Of a stretch of DNA of 41,500 nucleotides, positions 7,889 through 15,989 are shown piece by piece. The DNA lies in assembly GCA_036374175.1 (NCBI GenBank), contig DASUUH010000055.1, positions 1 through 41,500 on the forward strand, in the 5' to 3' direction. Made by a program: the position numbers and the translations under genes. This DNA is from JASLBX01 sp036374175 (lineage in GTDB: Bacteria > Actinomycetota > Actinomycetes > Jiangellales > Jiangellaceae). Every line of letters starts with the position of its first letter. Position 1 is the first letter of the stretch. The notes below the pieces were generated by a model, which had not been told where the DNA came from, made no database searches, and worked only from the letters and a program-made list of their open reading frames with translations.

Positions 7889-8905
7889 ATGACGCCTATG
7901 ACCGACGGCCGGCCTCGTGTGCTCTCTGGGATGCAGCCCACGAGCGATTCGCTCCACTTGGGCAACTATCTGGGTGCGCTCCTGCAGTGGGTCGCCCTGC
8001 AAGACACACACGACGCGTTCTACTGTGTCGTCGACCTGCACGCGATCACAGCTGGGCACGACCCCGCGCTGCTGCGCCGGCGCACCAGGGTGACCGCCGC
8101 CCAGTACCTCGCCGGAGGTGTCGATCCGGACCGCAGCACGCTGTTCGTCCAGAGCCACGTGCCCGAGCACACCCAGCTGGCCTGGGTCCTGGGTTGTATC
8201 ACCGGGTTCGGCGAGGCGAGCCGGATGACGCAGTTCAAGGACAAGTCGGCCCGCCAGGGCACCGAAGGCACCACGGTAGGCCTGTTCACCTACCCGATCC
8301 TGCAAGCTGCCGACATCCTGCTGTACCAGGCGAACCAGGTGCCGGTGGGGGAGGATCAGCGCCAGCACGTCGAGCTCACCCGCGATCTCGGTGGACGGTT
8401 CAACGCACGGTTCGGCCCGACATTCGTGTTACCCGAGCCGTACATCCTTCGCGAGACCGCCAAGATCTATGATCTTCAAGAGCCCACGGTGAAGATGAGC
8501 AAGAGTATCGGGGGCGCCGGTCTGATCGAGTTGTTGGATGATCCCAAGGTGATTGAAAAACGGGTCAAGAGTGCGGTAACTGACAGCGGGCGTGACGTCG
8601 TGGCCGACCTGGAGAACAAGCCGGGCGTGACGAACTTGATGACCATCCTGTCGGCGTTGACCGGGCAGAGCCTGGGGCAGATCGAACACGACTTCGCCGG
8701 CCGGGGTTACGGCGATCTGAAGAAGGCGGTCGCCACGGCCGTACTCGACGTGGCGATCCCGTTCCAGAACCGGGTCAACGAGCTACTCGACGACCCGGCA
8801 GAGTTGGACGCGCTGCTGGCCCGCGGTGCGGCCAAGGCGCGCGAAGTTGCAGCGCCGACCCTAGCGACGGTGTACGAGCGCGTCGGTTTCCTCGCGGCCG
8901 AGTGA
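7889..8905 (+). CDS. trpS: Tryptophanyl-tRNA synthetase
   Basis: A class I aminoacyl-tRNA synthetase of 338 residues (335 if ATG 7898 is used), the usual size for bacterial TrpS. The HIGH-like signature is HLGN at 23-26 and the KMSKS loop is exact at residues 202-206 (codons starting 8492). GEDQRQHVELTRDL is the conserved substrate-pocket segment. It charges tRNA-Trp. The stop overlaps the start of the following 2H phosphoesterase gene, so the two are co-transcribed. Confidence 0.97.
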   Translation: MTPMTDGRPRVLSGMQPTSDSLHLGNYLGALLQWVALQDTHDAFYCVVDLHAITAGHDPALLRRRTRVTAAQYLAGGVDPDRSTLFVQSHVPEHTQLAWVLGCITGFGEASRMTQFKDKSARQGTEGTTVGLFTYPILQAADILLYQANQVPVGEDQRQHVELTRDLGGRFNARFGPTFVLPEPYILRETAKIYDLQEPTVKMSKSIGGAGLIELLDDPKVIEKRVKSAVTDSGRDVVADLENKPGVTNLMTILSALTGQSLGQIEHDFAGRGYGDLKKAVATAVLDVAIPFQNRVNELLDDPAELDALLARGAAKAREVAAPTLATVYERVGFLAAE

Positions 8906-9471
8906 CGATGAGCGAACCGACCCGGCACGACGACGTGCGCACGATCGGCGTCGCGATCGCCATACCCCCACCCTTCGGCCCGGAGTTGCAGCGCTGCCGG
9001 CGGGCTTTCGGCGACCCAATGGCCGATGCCATCCCGCCCCACGTCACGCTCCTGCCGCCGACCGACGTGGGTGCGGACGAACTCTCCGTCATCATCAAGC
9101 ATCTGAACGGGGTTGCCGCCAGCACCGTCCCGTTCGAGATCCACCTGCGTGGCACTGCGACCTTCCGCCCGGTATCACCCGTGGTCTTCGTCGCGCTGGC
9201 GCAAGGCATCTCACAATGCGAGGTGACGGCCACCGCCGTCCGAACCGGCCCCCTGACTGCCGAACTGCACTTTCCTTACCACCCGCACGTCACCGTGGCG
9301 CACAACCTGCCGGACGACGCACTCGACCGTGCTTTCGCCGAACTGGCCGACTTCGAGGCGGCCTTCCGCGTGACGGCGTTCGGGCTGTACGAGCACCGTC
9401 CCGACGGTCATTGGGTGCAGCAGCGTTCCTTTCCGCTCGGCGCGGAGTCATCTAGCGAGTCCGTTACCTGA
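8902..9471 (+). CDS. 2'-5' RNA ligase family (2H phosphoesterase) protein
   Basis: A 189-aa cytoplasmic protein with the two H-x-T motifs that define the 2H phosphoesterase superfamily: HVT at 47-49 (PPHVTLLPP) and HVT at 129-131 (HPHVTVAH). These act on 2',3'-cyclic phosphate or 2'-5' phosphodiester bonds in RNA or nucleotides. GTG at 8902 overlaps the trpS stop by 4 nt; ATG at 8908 is an alternative. Linkage to trpS is a common actinobacterial arrangement and may hint at an RNA-related role, but the substrate is unknown. Confidence 0.85.
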   Translation: MTMSEPTRHDDVRTIGVAIAIPPPFGPELQRCRRAFGDPMADAIPPHVTLLPPTDVGADELSVIIKHLNGVAASTVPFEIHLRGTATFRPVSPVVFVALAQGISQCEVTATAVRTGPLTAELHFPYHPHVTVAHNLPDDALDRAFAELADFEAAFRVTAFGLYEHRPDGHWVQQRSFPLGAESSSESVT

Positions 9472-9496
9472 TCGCCGGGGGTGAGGCGGGTTCGCA

Positions 9497-10612
9497 TCAG
9501 GCGGCGTACCGGCCGCGGGACCGGCGCCGGCGCACGACGACGGCCAGCAAACCCGGTACTGCCAGCCCGGCAGCAGCGAGCGGCCACCAGGACTGAATGC
9601 TCGAACCGAGCTCCAGACCCGCGGCTTCAGCAGCCGCACCGTCTTCACCGTGCGCTGGCGGCGCTTCAGCCACCGGCTCGGCCGTCGGTTCGTCTTGAGC
9701 AGCAGCGGCGGCGACGTCCTCCGGGTTGACAAGTACTCCGACCGGCTCCGCTGTTGCCGCCACCGCAAAACCCCAGTCGAGCAGCGCGGCGGCGACCGGC
9801 TCGCCGCGCCCGTCGGCCCCGAGTACCGTCACGATCAATTGGACGCCGTCCCGTTCAGCTGCGGCGACCAGTGTGTGTCCCGCCTCAGTGGTATAGCCGG
9901 TCTTGAGGCCGATCGCTCCGTCATAGGACCCGAGCAGGCGGTTTTGGTTCTGGATCTGGAAGGTCTCGCCGTCCAGGCCGGGAAAGTCGTAGGTCCGAGT
10001 CTGGGCGATCTCCACGAGCTCGGCGTCGGCGAGCACCGCACGCCCGAACAGTGTCAGGTCGTACGCAGACGACACCTGGCCGGGTTCGTCCAGCCCGTGT
10101 GGTGTCACCGCGTGGGTATCGAAGGCTCCGAGCCTCGCCGCCTCGGCGTTCATCAGCTCCATGCAGGCCGGCAGCCCGCCGGCCAGTTCGGCGAGCCCGT
10201 GGGCGGCGTCATTGCCGGACGCGAGGAACAGTCCGTACTTGAGGTCGGCCAGCGAATACGTTTCTCCCGGAACTATGCCGACCCGGCTGCCCTCGACACG
10301 GCCGTTCTCCTCCGACGCCGTGTAGCTGTCCGCGTCGATCGCCGGCAGCACCGCCAGCGCGGTGAGCAGCTTGATGGTGCTGGCAGGTGGCAGTGGGGCG
10401 TGGGCGTCGTACGCGGCCAGAACATCGCCGGTATCGGCTCTGGCTACGAGCCACGCCGCCGCCTCGACATCGGGCAGCACCGGAACGTCCGAGCTCACCA
10501 CCGGCACGCCGGCAGTGCCGAGCAGCTCACCGCCGACCGGGTCCGGTGCCGGCGTCGCGAGCAGCAGTGGTGCTGCAACCGTGGCGGCGGCAAGCTGCAC
10601 AATAACGCTCAT
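9497..10612 (-). CDS. D-alanyl-D-alanine carboxypeptidase (S11, PBP5/DacA-like)
   Basis: A 371-aa secreted penicillin-binding protein that trims the terminal D-Ala from peptidoglycan stem peptides. It begins with a hydrophobic signal sequence (about residues 3-20). The active site has S-T-I-K at 78-81 (nucleophile Ser78), S-G-N at 132-134 and K-T-G at 237-239, all intact. An Ala/Pro/Glu-rich linker leads to a membrane helix at about 342-360 and a basic tail, giving C-terminal anchoring to the outer face of the membrane. It is convergent with the 2H phosphoesterase gene, with a 25-bp gap. Confidence 0.93.
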   Translation of the reverse strand: MSVIVQLAAATVAAPLLLATPAPDPVGGELLGTAGVPVVSSDVPVLPDVEAAAWLVARADTGDVLAAYDAHAPLPPASTIKLLTALAVLPAIDADSYTASEENGRVEGSRVGIVPGETYSLADLKYGLFLASGNDAAHGLAELAGGLPACMELMNAEAARLGAFDTHAVTPHGLDEPGQVSSAYDLTLFGRAVLADAELVEIAQTRTYDFPGLDGETFQIQNQNRLLGSYDGAIGLKTGYTTEAGHTLVAAAERDGVQLIVTVLGADGRGEPVAAALLDWGFAVAATAEPVGVLVNPEDVAAAAAQDEPTAEPVAEAPPAHGEDGAAAEAAGLELGSSIQSWWPLAAAGLAVPGLLAVVVRRRRSRGRYAA

Positions 10613-10658
10613 AGTGCCGGAAAGCGTACGCTGCCCGGGTCAGAAGACGGTGGTCTGG

Positions 10659-11177
10659 TCACTCGACGGCACCGTCGAACGGCTGCACGAGCACGCGCAA
10701 GAGGGCTGCGAGTTGTTCCTGATCGGCCCTGGGTAATCCGGCGAGGAGTTCACGCTCATGCTTGAGCAGTGCCTCAAGAGCTGCGTCCGCGGCCCGGCGT
10801 CCCTCCCCAGTGAGCACCACTCGGACGCCGCGCCTATCACCGGTTTCGCGGCGACGGCGCTCGACGAGCCCGCGGGCGGCGAGTTTTTCTACCCGGGTCG
10901 TCATCGTCCCACTGGTCACCAGCGTCTCGGCCATGAGTTCGCTGGGCGAGAGCTCGTACGGCGGGCCGGCCCGGCGCAGCGCGGCCAGCACGTCGAACTC
11001 CCACAGTTCCAGGCCCGCCCCATCGGCTCCCACCGCTGCGAACGCATCACGGCGGCGCTTATCGAGGTGGCGCGCCAGCCGGCTGACCCGCGACAGAACC
11101 TGCATCGGCTCTGTGTCGAGATCCGGACGCTCGCGCCGCCACGCGTCCACGATCCGGTCAACCTGATCTCGCTCCAC
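10659..11177 (-). CDS. MarR-family transcriptional regulator
   Basis: A 172-aa winged-helix protein. The segment LSPSELMAETLVTSGTMTTR is the recognition-helix region, and VERRRRETGDRRGVRVVLTGEG is the wing with its typical DRR sequence. The start is GTG at 11175-11177, since an in-frame stop lies just upstream. It diverges from the trans-aconitate methyltransferase gene, and the 93-bp gap holds two near-identical palindromes that are probably its operators. A TTGATG-18-TAGGCT promoter on the minus strand would start transcription almost at the GTG. That implies a leaderless or nearly leaderless message repressed by its own product. The ligand is unknown. Confidence 0.92.
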   Translation of the reverse strand: MERDQVDRIVDAWRRERPDLDTEPMQVLSRVSRLARHLDKRRRDAFAAVGADGAGLELWEFDVLAALRRAGPPYELSPSELMAETLVTSGTMTTRVEKLAARGLVERRRRETGDRRGVRVVLTGEGRRAADAALEALLKHERELLAGLPRADQEQLAALLRVLVQPFDGAVE

Positions 11178-11201
11178 ATAGTAAGCCTACGGCGTCGAGC
11201 T

Positions 11202-11215
11202 TCTTGACATCAAGA
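11202..11215. promoter_or_regulatory. Palindromic operator 1 for the MarR regulator
   Basis: TCTTGACATCAAGA has perfect 6-bp arms around CA. On the minus strand it overlaps the putative -35 TTGATG of the marR-type gene. It matches the second site in 13 of 14 positions. MarR dimers usually bind dyads of this size. Confidence 0.7.
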
Positions 11216-11240
11216 TAGTTGGTTGGCAAGGATGGAGGTA

Positions 11241-11254
11241 TCTTGACGTCAAGA
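11241..11254. promoter_or_regulatory. Palindromic operator 2 for the MarR regulator
   Basis: TCTTGACGTCAAGA is a perfect 14-bp palindrome 39 bp centre-to-centre from operator 1, close to four helical turns. It lies 16 bp before the methyltransferase ATG, where a bound dimer would block transcription. Confidence 0.72.
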
Positions 11255-11270
11255 GAACTGGAGGGCGTCG

Positions 11271-12035
11271 ATGTGGGATCCGCAGCGTTACCTCTCGCGG
11301 GCGGCTGAGCGGGCGCGACCATTCTTCGACCTGGTCACCCACATTGGCGCGGTGGCACCTGGCACCGTCGTGGACGTCGGCTGTGGGCCGGGTCACCTCA
11401 CGGCGGCGCTGGCGGCTCGCTGGCCGGAAGCCGAGGTCATCGGGATCGACACGTCGGCCGAGATGGTCAAGGTAGCGCGCGAGATCGAGGGCATCGAAGC
11501 CATTGAGGCCGACGTGCGGGATTGGGAACCGCCGTCTCCAGTCGGAGTGTTGGTCAGCAATGCTGTCCTGCACTGGATTCCCGACCACTTGGACCTGCTT
11601 CCACACCTGGTCGGCTGGTTGGCGCCGGGGGGATGGCTGGCGTTCCAGGTACCGGGCAACTTCGACGAACCGGCCCACGTCCTGCTCCGTGAGATGGCTG
11701 ATTCGCCGGCGTGGCGCGACCGGATCGGCGCGGCGAAGGTAACCCGCGCCGGGATCTACGAGCCAATCGAATATCTCGAGACGCTGGCGGCGCTGGGCCT
11801 GCGCGCCGACGTATGGGAGACCACATACCTGCACATCCTCGAGGGCGAGGACGCTGTGCTGGACTGGATGACCGGGACCGCGCTACGGCCGGTGCTCGCC
11901 GCACTGGACCCTGATGAGGCGGACGTGTTCCTCGCCGAGTACGGCGCCAAGCTGCGGACGGCTTATCCCCGCCGGCTGTATGGCACGGTTCTGCCGTTCC
12001 GGCGGGTATTCGCCGTGGCGCAGCGGCCGATGTGA
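11271..12035 (+). CDS. tam: Trans-aconitate 2-methyltransferase
   Basis: A 254-aa class I SAM-dependent methyltransferase. Motif I is VVDVGCGPGH at 33-42. The start WDPxxYLxxxxERxRPFxDL, the SNAxLHWIPDH segment and the C-terminal YPRRLYGTVLPFRRVFAVA are characteristic of Tam. Tam methylates trans-aconitate, an inhibitory by-product of the TCA intermediate cis-aconitate. The ATG is preceded by GGAGGG. It is transcribed away from a MarR gene and the shared palindromes suggest repression by it. It ends 1 bp from the convergent SpoU methyltransferase gene. Confidence 0.9.
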   Translation: MWDPQRYLSRAAERARPFFDLVTHIGAVAPGTVVDVGCGPGHLTAALAARWPEAEVIGIDTSAEMVKVAREIEGIEAIEADVRDWEPPSPVGVLVSNAVLHWIPDHLDLLPHLVGWLAPGGWLAFQVPGNFDEPAHVLLREMADSPAWRDRIGAAKVTRAGIYEPIEYLETLAALGLRADVWETTYLHILEGEDAVLDWMTGTALRPVLAALDPDEADVFLAEYGAKLRTAYPRRLYGTVLPFRRVFAVAQRPM

Positions 12036-12036
12036 A

Positions 12037-12588
12037 CTAGTCGCCGTGGTCACTGTCCGGCGACGCATTCGTCCAATCCTGGCGGCGGACCTCGTAACAG
12101 GCGATGGCCGCGGCCGCGGCGACGTTGAGCGAGCCGACCTTGCCAACTTGCGGGATGTAGGCGAGCGCGTCGCACGCCTTCAGACACGCTGCTGACAGTC
12201 CGTGGTCCTCCGCCCCGACCGCCAGGCACACATCCCGAGACAGGTGCAGTTCGTGCAGCGGGTGCGCGTCGTCAGTGAGTTCGATGCCGACGACGAAGTA
12301 GCCCTCGCCGCGGGCGGTTTCGACGGCAGGACCGGCTTCCGGGAAACTCTGGACGTCCAGGTAACGGTCGGTGCCCATGGCCATCTTCTGTGCCTTCGGG
12401 TCGCGTGTGTGGGCCGTCCGGCCGACCACATAGAGGTCGGTGACGCCGAAGGCGGCCGCCGTGCGAACCATCGCCCCGACGTTGAACGGCGACTGGACCC
12501 CGTCGAGCAGCAGCCCCATGCGGGCGGCGCTCCGGCGTTTCCATGTCCGGTGGAGTCGCTTGAGGTCCGTACCTCTCAGTTGCGCCAT
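12037..12588 (-). CDS. SpoU/TrmH-family RNA 2'-O-methyltransferase
   Basis: A 183-aa SPOUT-fold enzyme with the three family motifs: NVGAMVRT at 36-43 (Asn36 and Arg42), GAEDHGLS at 125-132 and GSLNVAAAAAI starting at 152. It would methylate the ribose 2'-OH of a tRNA or rRNA nucleotide using SAM. It lacks the N-terminal substrate-binding extension of RlmB-type enzymes, so it is closer in size to TrmH or TrmL. The exact target cannot be stated. It lies 12 bp downstream of the RsmC-like gene on the same strand and the two probably form an operon. Confidence 0.88.
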   Translation of the reverse strand: MAQLRGTDLKRLHRTWKRRSAARMGLLLDGVQSPFNVGAMVRTAAAFGVTDLYVVGRTAHTRDPKAQKMAMGTDRYLDVQSFPEAGPAVETARGEGYFVVGIELTDDAHPLHELHLSRDVCLAVGAEDHGLSAACLKACDALAYIPQVGKVGSLNVAAAAAIACYEVRRQDWTNASPDSDHGD

Positions 12589-12600
12589 TGCTGCTTTCTC

Positions 12601-13251
12601 CTACGTCTCCGGCTGGCCGGGGCGCACGTCGAGCAGGCGGTAGCCACGTTCGGAGAGCAACCGCGTTGTTTGATACCCGGCAGTGGTGAGCCAACGGGCA
12701 AGTGAATCCGAGCCCAGATGCTTGTGGACGACCAGCACCGCCGAGCCGCCGGGCATCAGCCGGTCCAGCCAGTGCAGCAGGACGTCGTGAAGCGCCTGCT
12801 TGCCGATCCGGATCGGTGGGTTGGAGTAGATCGCGGCGAACCGGACATCCGGTGGCACCGCGTCGGGCGTGCTCGCCACCACGTTGGTGCGTCCGGTCAG
12901 CTCGGCGTTCTCGCGGACCAGGTCGAGGGCGCGCTCGTTGACGTCGACCGCCCATACTCGGGCGCGTTTACGACGGAACGCCATGGCCAGCGCGATCGGC
13001 CCGTAGCCGCAGCCGAGGTCGAGGATGTCGCCGCGCATATCCGGGAGCGGCGCATGTTGCAGGAGGATCCGCGTGCCGGTGTCGAGCCGCTCGTGCGAGA
13101 ACACACCCGCGTCCGTGCGCAGGTCGAGCTGGACGTCAGGCAGCGCGATCCGCACGGTGCCGACCCGGCTTGCGACCTGCGGTCGGGCGGAGAAGTAGTG
13201 CTCGTCCGGCTCCGGCACTTGACCATCGTACGGTGCAGAATGATCCACCAT
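12601..13251 (-). CDS. RsmC-like class I methyltransferase (MTS domain)
   Basis: A 216-aa methyltransferase small domain protein. Its sequence has DEHYFSARP near the N-terminus, the GVFSHERLDTGTRILL block, SAM motif I DLGCGYGP at 78-85 and the catalytic NPP of SNPPIRIGK at 144-146. The asparagine-proline-proline motif marks N-methylation of nucleic acid bases. The family includes the 16S rRNA G1207 enzyme RsmC, but the N-terminal half of RsmC is absent, as is usual in actinobacteria. The ATG at 13249-13251 overlaps the ATG of the divergent DinB-like gene; a GTG at 13216-13218 or an upstream start is an alternative. Confidence 0.88.
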   Translation of the reverse strand: MVDHSAPYDGQVPEPDEHYFSARPQVASRVGTVRIALPDVQLDLRTDAGVFSHERLDTGTRILLQHAPLPDMRGDILDLGCGYGPIALAMAFRRKRARVWAVDVNERALDLVRENAELTGRTNVVASTPDAVPPDVRFAAIYSNPPIRIGKQALHDVLLHWLDRLMPGGSAVLVVHKHLGSDSLARWLTTAGYQTTRLLSERGYRLLDVRPGQPET

Positions 13252-13771
13252 GACGACTCCCAGTGCGGTGTCCGAGCCGGACCGGCAGCTCGGCGACAGC
13301 AAGGAATTGCTGCTCGGCTACCTCGATTACTACCGGTCTGCGGTCGCCCGGAAGGTGCACGGGTTGGCCGAGGACGACCTGCGTGGCACCCGACTGCCGT
13401 CCGGCTGGTCGCCGCTCGAGATGCTCAAACACCTTGTCTACATGGAGCGCAGGTGGCTGGAGTGGGGCGTTGCCGGTCGGCCGGTCGACGAGCCTTGGGG
13501 TGATCGGGGCCCGGACGGCCGCTGGGCAGTGGATGCTGACGAATCGGTGGACGATCTCATCGCGCGTCTTCACGCCGGTGGTGAACGCACCCGGCAGATC
13601 GTCGAGACGGCTTCGTTGGCGGATCTGGCGGCGACGGGCGGGCGCTTCGGTGATGACGAGCCGCCGCCAACGCTGGGGTGGATCTTGTTCCACGTCTTGC
13701 AGGAGTACGCCCGCCACGCCGGACACCTGGATGTCGTGCGCGAGCTCATCGACGGATCGGTCGGCGAGTAG
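13250..13771 (+). CDS. DinB-like (DUF664) metal-binding protein
   Basis: A 173-aa four-helix-bundle protein of the DinB/YfiT superfamily, DUF664 branch. The likely metal ligands are His61 (LKHLVYMERRWLEWG) and His155/His158 or His147 in FHVLQEYARHAGHLD. Actinobacterial relatives include mycothiol-dependent enzymes, so a thiol-transfer or detoxification role is possible, but the substrate is not evident. Its ATG at 13250-13252 overlaps the start codon of the divergent methyltransferase gene, leaving no room for a leader or Shine-Dalgarno. A leaderless transcript is likely. Confidence 0.85.
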   Translation: MTTPSAVSEPDRQLGDSKELLLGYLDYYRSAVARKVHGLAEDDLRGTRLPSGWSPLEMLKHLVYMERRWLEWGVAGRPVDEPWGDRGPDGRWAVDADESVDDLIARLHAGGERTRQIVETASLADLAATGGRFGDDEPPPTLGWILFHVLQEYARHAGHLDVVRELIDGSVGE

Positions 13772-13814
13772 CCACCTGCGCCTCCCCTGTCCTGCCCCCT
13801 TGCCCTCCCGAAGG

Positions 13815-14016
13815 CTTTGCACTGCACACCAATGGGAAGCGGCAAGTCCGGCACCAGAATGATCTAGCCAGGAAAACCGCTCCTTGCTGATCAATCCGCC
13901 GCCGTACACCCTGAATTCCCGTGATCACCGGCGGATTGATCAGCAAGGAGCGGTATTCCTGGCGAAGTCGACGGCATGAGGGCCGGGTGCGCTTCCTATA
14001 GGCGTGCAGTGCAAAG
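13815..14016. repeat. Large interrupted inverted repeat (about 200 bp)
   Basis: The stretch 13772-14082 has no gene and is dominated by this dyad. The inner arms 13867-13901 and 13929-13963 (35 nt each) are complementary except for one base and flank a 27-nt spacer containing GAATTC. Outer arms CTTTGCACTGCAC (13815-13827) and GTGCAGTGCAAAG (14004-14016) are perfectly complementary. Between the two sets, shorter matched blocks (GGAAGCG, CCGGC) show that both halves are diverged copies of one unit of about 90 bp in opposite orientation. It resembles a miniature mobile element or a genome-wide intergenic palindrome. It lies between two genes in the same direction and might also end or attenuate transcription. 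Confidence 0.8.
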
Positions 14017-14082
14017 GCATGGAAGGAGCAAAGGCGGCCGGGGCGATGCGGGCAGCATGCAGTGGTCGGCGAGGATGGGAGC

Positions 14083-14748
14083 ATGACTCAGCAGCTCTGG
14101 ACGTCCGTCGACCAGTACCTTGTCGACGCGTTAGTCAAACCCGACGAAGCTTTGGACGCCGCACTCCGCGACAGCGACGCGGCGGGATTACCGCCGATCA
14201 ACGTCACACCGAACCAGGGCAAGCTTCTTCATGTGATGGCCCGGATGTGCGGAGCGCGGTCGATCTTGGAGATCGGCACGCTGGCCGGCTACAGCACGAT
14301 CTGGCTTGCCCGCGCCCTCCCTGACGGCGGCCGGCTGGTAACCCTCGAGGCCGAGCCGCTGCACGCCGAAGTGGCGACGGCCAACATTGCCCGCGCCGGC
14401 CTGGCGGACCGAGTTGAGGTGCGAGTCGGCCGTGCGCTCGACACGCTGCCCGAACTCGAGGCCGCCGGTCTGGGACCGTTCGACCTCGTGTTCATCGACG
14501 CCGACAAGCCCAGCAATCCGGACTACCTCGAATGGGCCTTGAAGCTCACCCGTCCCGGCAGTGTGATCATCGTGGACAACGTCGTCCGGGGCGGCGCCGT
14601 GGCCGACGCCGATAGCGACGACGACGGGGTACGAGCGGTACGGCGCATGAACGAAGGCATCGCCGCGAATCCCAGGCTGACCGCGACGGCTATTCAGACC
14701 GTGGGCAGCAAGGGGTACGACGGCATGCTGGTAGCCCTGGTCGGCTAG
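14083..14748 (+). CDS. O-methyltransferase (SAM-dependent, COMT-like family 3)
   Basis: A 221-aa methyltransferase. SAM motif I EIGTLAGYS is at 63-71. The metal-binding acidic residues Asp139 and Asp141 are in FIDADK, and Asp165-Asn166 follows in VDNVVRGG. This is the catechol/caffeoyl-CoA O-methyltransferase-like family, which needs a divalent cation. Its physiological acceptor is unknown. The ATG at 14083 has GGAG nearby. It ends about 65 bp before the PLP-enzyme gene and could share its transcript. Confidence 0.9.
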   Translation: MTQQLWTSVDQYLVDALVKPDEALDAALRDSDAAGLPPINVTPNQGKLLHVMARMCGARSILEIGTLAGYSTIWLARALPDGGRLVTLEAEPLHAEVATANIARAGLADRVEVRVGRALDTLPELEAAGLGPFDLVFIDADKPSNPDYLEWALKLTRPGSVIIVDNVVRGGAVADADSDDDGVRAVRRMNEGIAANPRLTATAIQTVGSKGYDGMLVALVG

Positions 14749-14815
14749 CTCACCGGATCCCGTGCGGACGGACGCCGGCGGCTGGCGGCTTACGCTGGTG
14801 AGCCGGAGGTGTGTA

Positions 14816-15979
14816 GTGGAACGTGACGATCAGGCCGTCGAGACACTGGCCGTCCACGCTGATAGGCGGGGTGCGCGCCCGGAGGGATCGGTCGTGTACC
14901 CGATCTATCAGGGGACGGTGTATGAGTCCGAGCCTGGCGAGAGCTACAGCGACATCAGGTACCTGCGGCTGAGCACTACGCCATCACAGCGGGACCTGCA
15001 CGCCAAGCTGGCCGCGCTCGAGGGCGCCGAAGCTGCGCTGGCGGCGTCGTCGGGGATGGCCGCGGTCAGCGCCGCACTGCTGAGCGTGCTCAAGGCTGGT
15101 GACCACCTGCTGGCCGGCGACGTCCTGTACGGCGGGACGCATTCCCTGCTCGCCAAGTACGCCGACCGGCTCGGCTGGAGCTACACCCTCGTAGATGCCG
15201 GAGAGCCTGAATCGTGGTCCGGTGCGGTGCGGCCCAATACCAAGGCGTTTCTGATCGAGTCGGTGACGAACCCGCTGGTTCGCGTGGGCGACATGCGCGG
15301 AGTGGCCGAGTTCGCCCGCCGGCACGGGTTGGTCAGCATCATCGACAACACGTTCGCGACGCCGGTGAACTTTCGGCCCCTCAGCGTCGGCTACGACCTC
15401 GTTCTCCACAGCGCGACGAAGTACCTGGGCGGCCACTCTGATCTTGTTGCCGGCTGTGTAGCCGGAAGTGCCGAACGGGTCGACCAGGTCCGGTATGTGC
15501 AAAACCACTTCGGTGGCTCACTCGACCCGCACGCCGGTTTTCTGCTGACCCGCGGACTGAAAACGCTCGCCGTGCGGGTCGGCGCGCAGAACAGAAACGG
15601 GCTGGCCCTCGCGGAGTTTCTGGCCGGCCACCCGGGAGTCGAGGAGGTCAACTACCCGGGCCTGCCGTCCCACCCTGACCATGATCGAGCAGCGGAGTTG
15701 TTCAGCGGCTTCGGCGGCATGCTGAGCTTCCGCGCCAGCGGCGGCCTAGCCGCAGTCGAACGGTTCCTCAAAGCGTTGACAATCCCATACGTCGCGCCGA
15801 GCCTCGGCGGGGTAGAGACGCTCGTCACCAGGCCGGCGGCCACGTCCCATGCGGGAATGACTCCGTCGGCGCGGGCCGAAATGGGCGTCACCGACGACCT
15901 CGTTCGGGTGAGCTGCGGTATCGAGGCGGCCGCCGACCTCATCGCGGACTTCGACCAGGCTTTGGCCGCTGCGGCCTGA
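14816..15979 (+). CDS. Trans-sulfuration-family PLP enzyme (cystathionine gamma-lyase/synthase-like)
   Basis: A 387-aa Cys/Met-metabolism PLP-dependent enzyme. The Schiff-base lysine is Lys202 in SATKYLGGHSD. IDNTFATP (176-183) and SSGMAAVSAAL are also typical. The usual Y-S-R-x-x-N-P-T motif is replaced by RYLRLSTTPSQ, as in a subgroup of actinobacterial paralogues, so lyase, synthase or methionine gamma-lyase activity cannot be distinguished. The start is GTG at 14816, chosen because GGAGG sits 6 nt upstream. A longer frame back to 14762 lacks such a site. It is convergent with the TetR gene. Confidence 0.9.
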   Translation: MERDDQAVETLAVHADRRGARPEGSVVYPIYQGTVYESEPGESYSDIRYLRLSTTPSQRDLHAKLAALEGAEAALAASSGMAAVSAALLSVLKAGDHLLAGDVLYGGTHSLLAKYADRLGWSYTLVDAGEPESWSGAVRPNTKAFLIESVTNPLVRVGDMRGVAEFARRHGLVSIIDNTFATPVNFRPLSVGYDLVLHSATKYLGGHSDLVAGCVAGSAERVDQVRYVQNHFGGSLDPHAGFLLTRGLKTLAVRVGAQNRNGLALAEFLAGHPGVEEVNYPGLPSHPDHDRAAELFSGFGGMLSFRASGGLAAVERFLKALTIPYVAPSLGGVETLVTRPAATSHAGMTPSARAEMGVTDDLVRVSCGIEAAADLIADFDQALAAAA

Positions 15980-15989
15980 CTGGGGGAGC

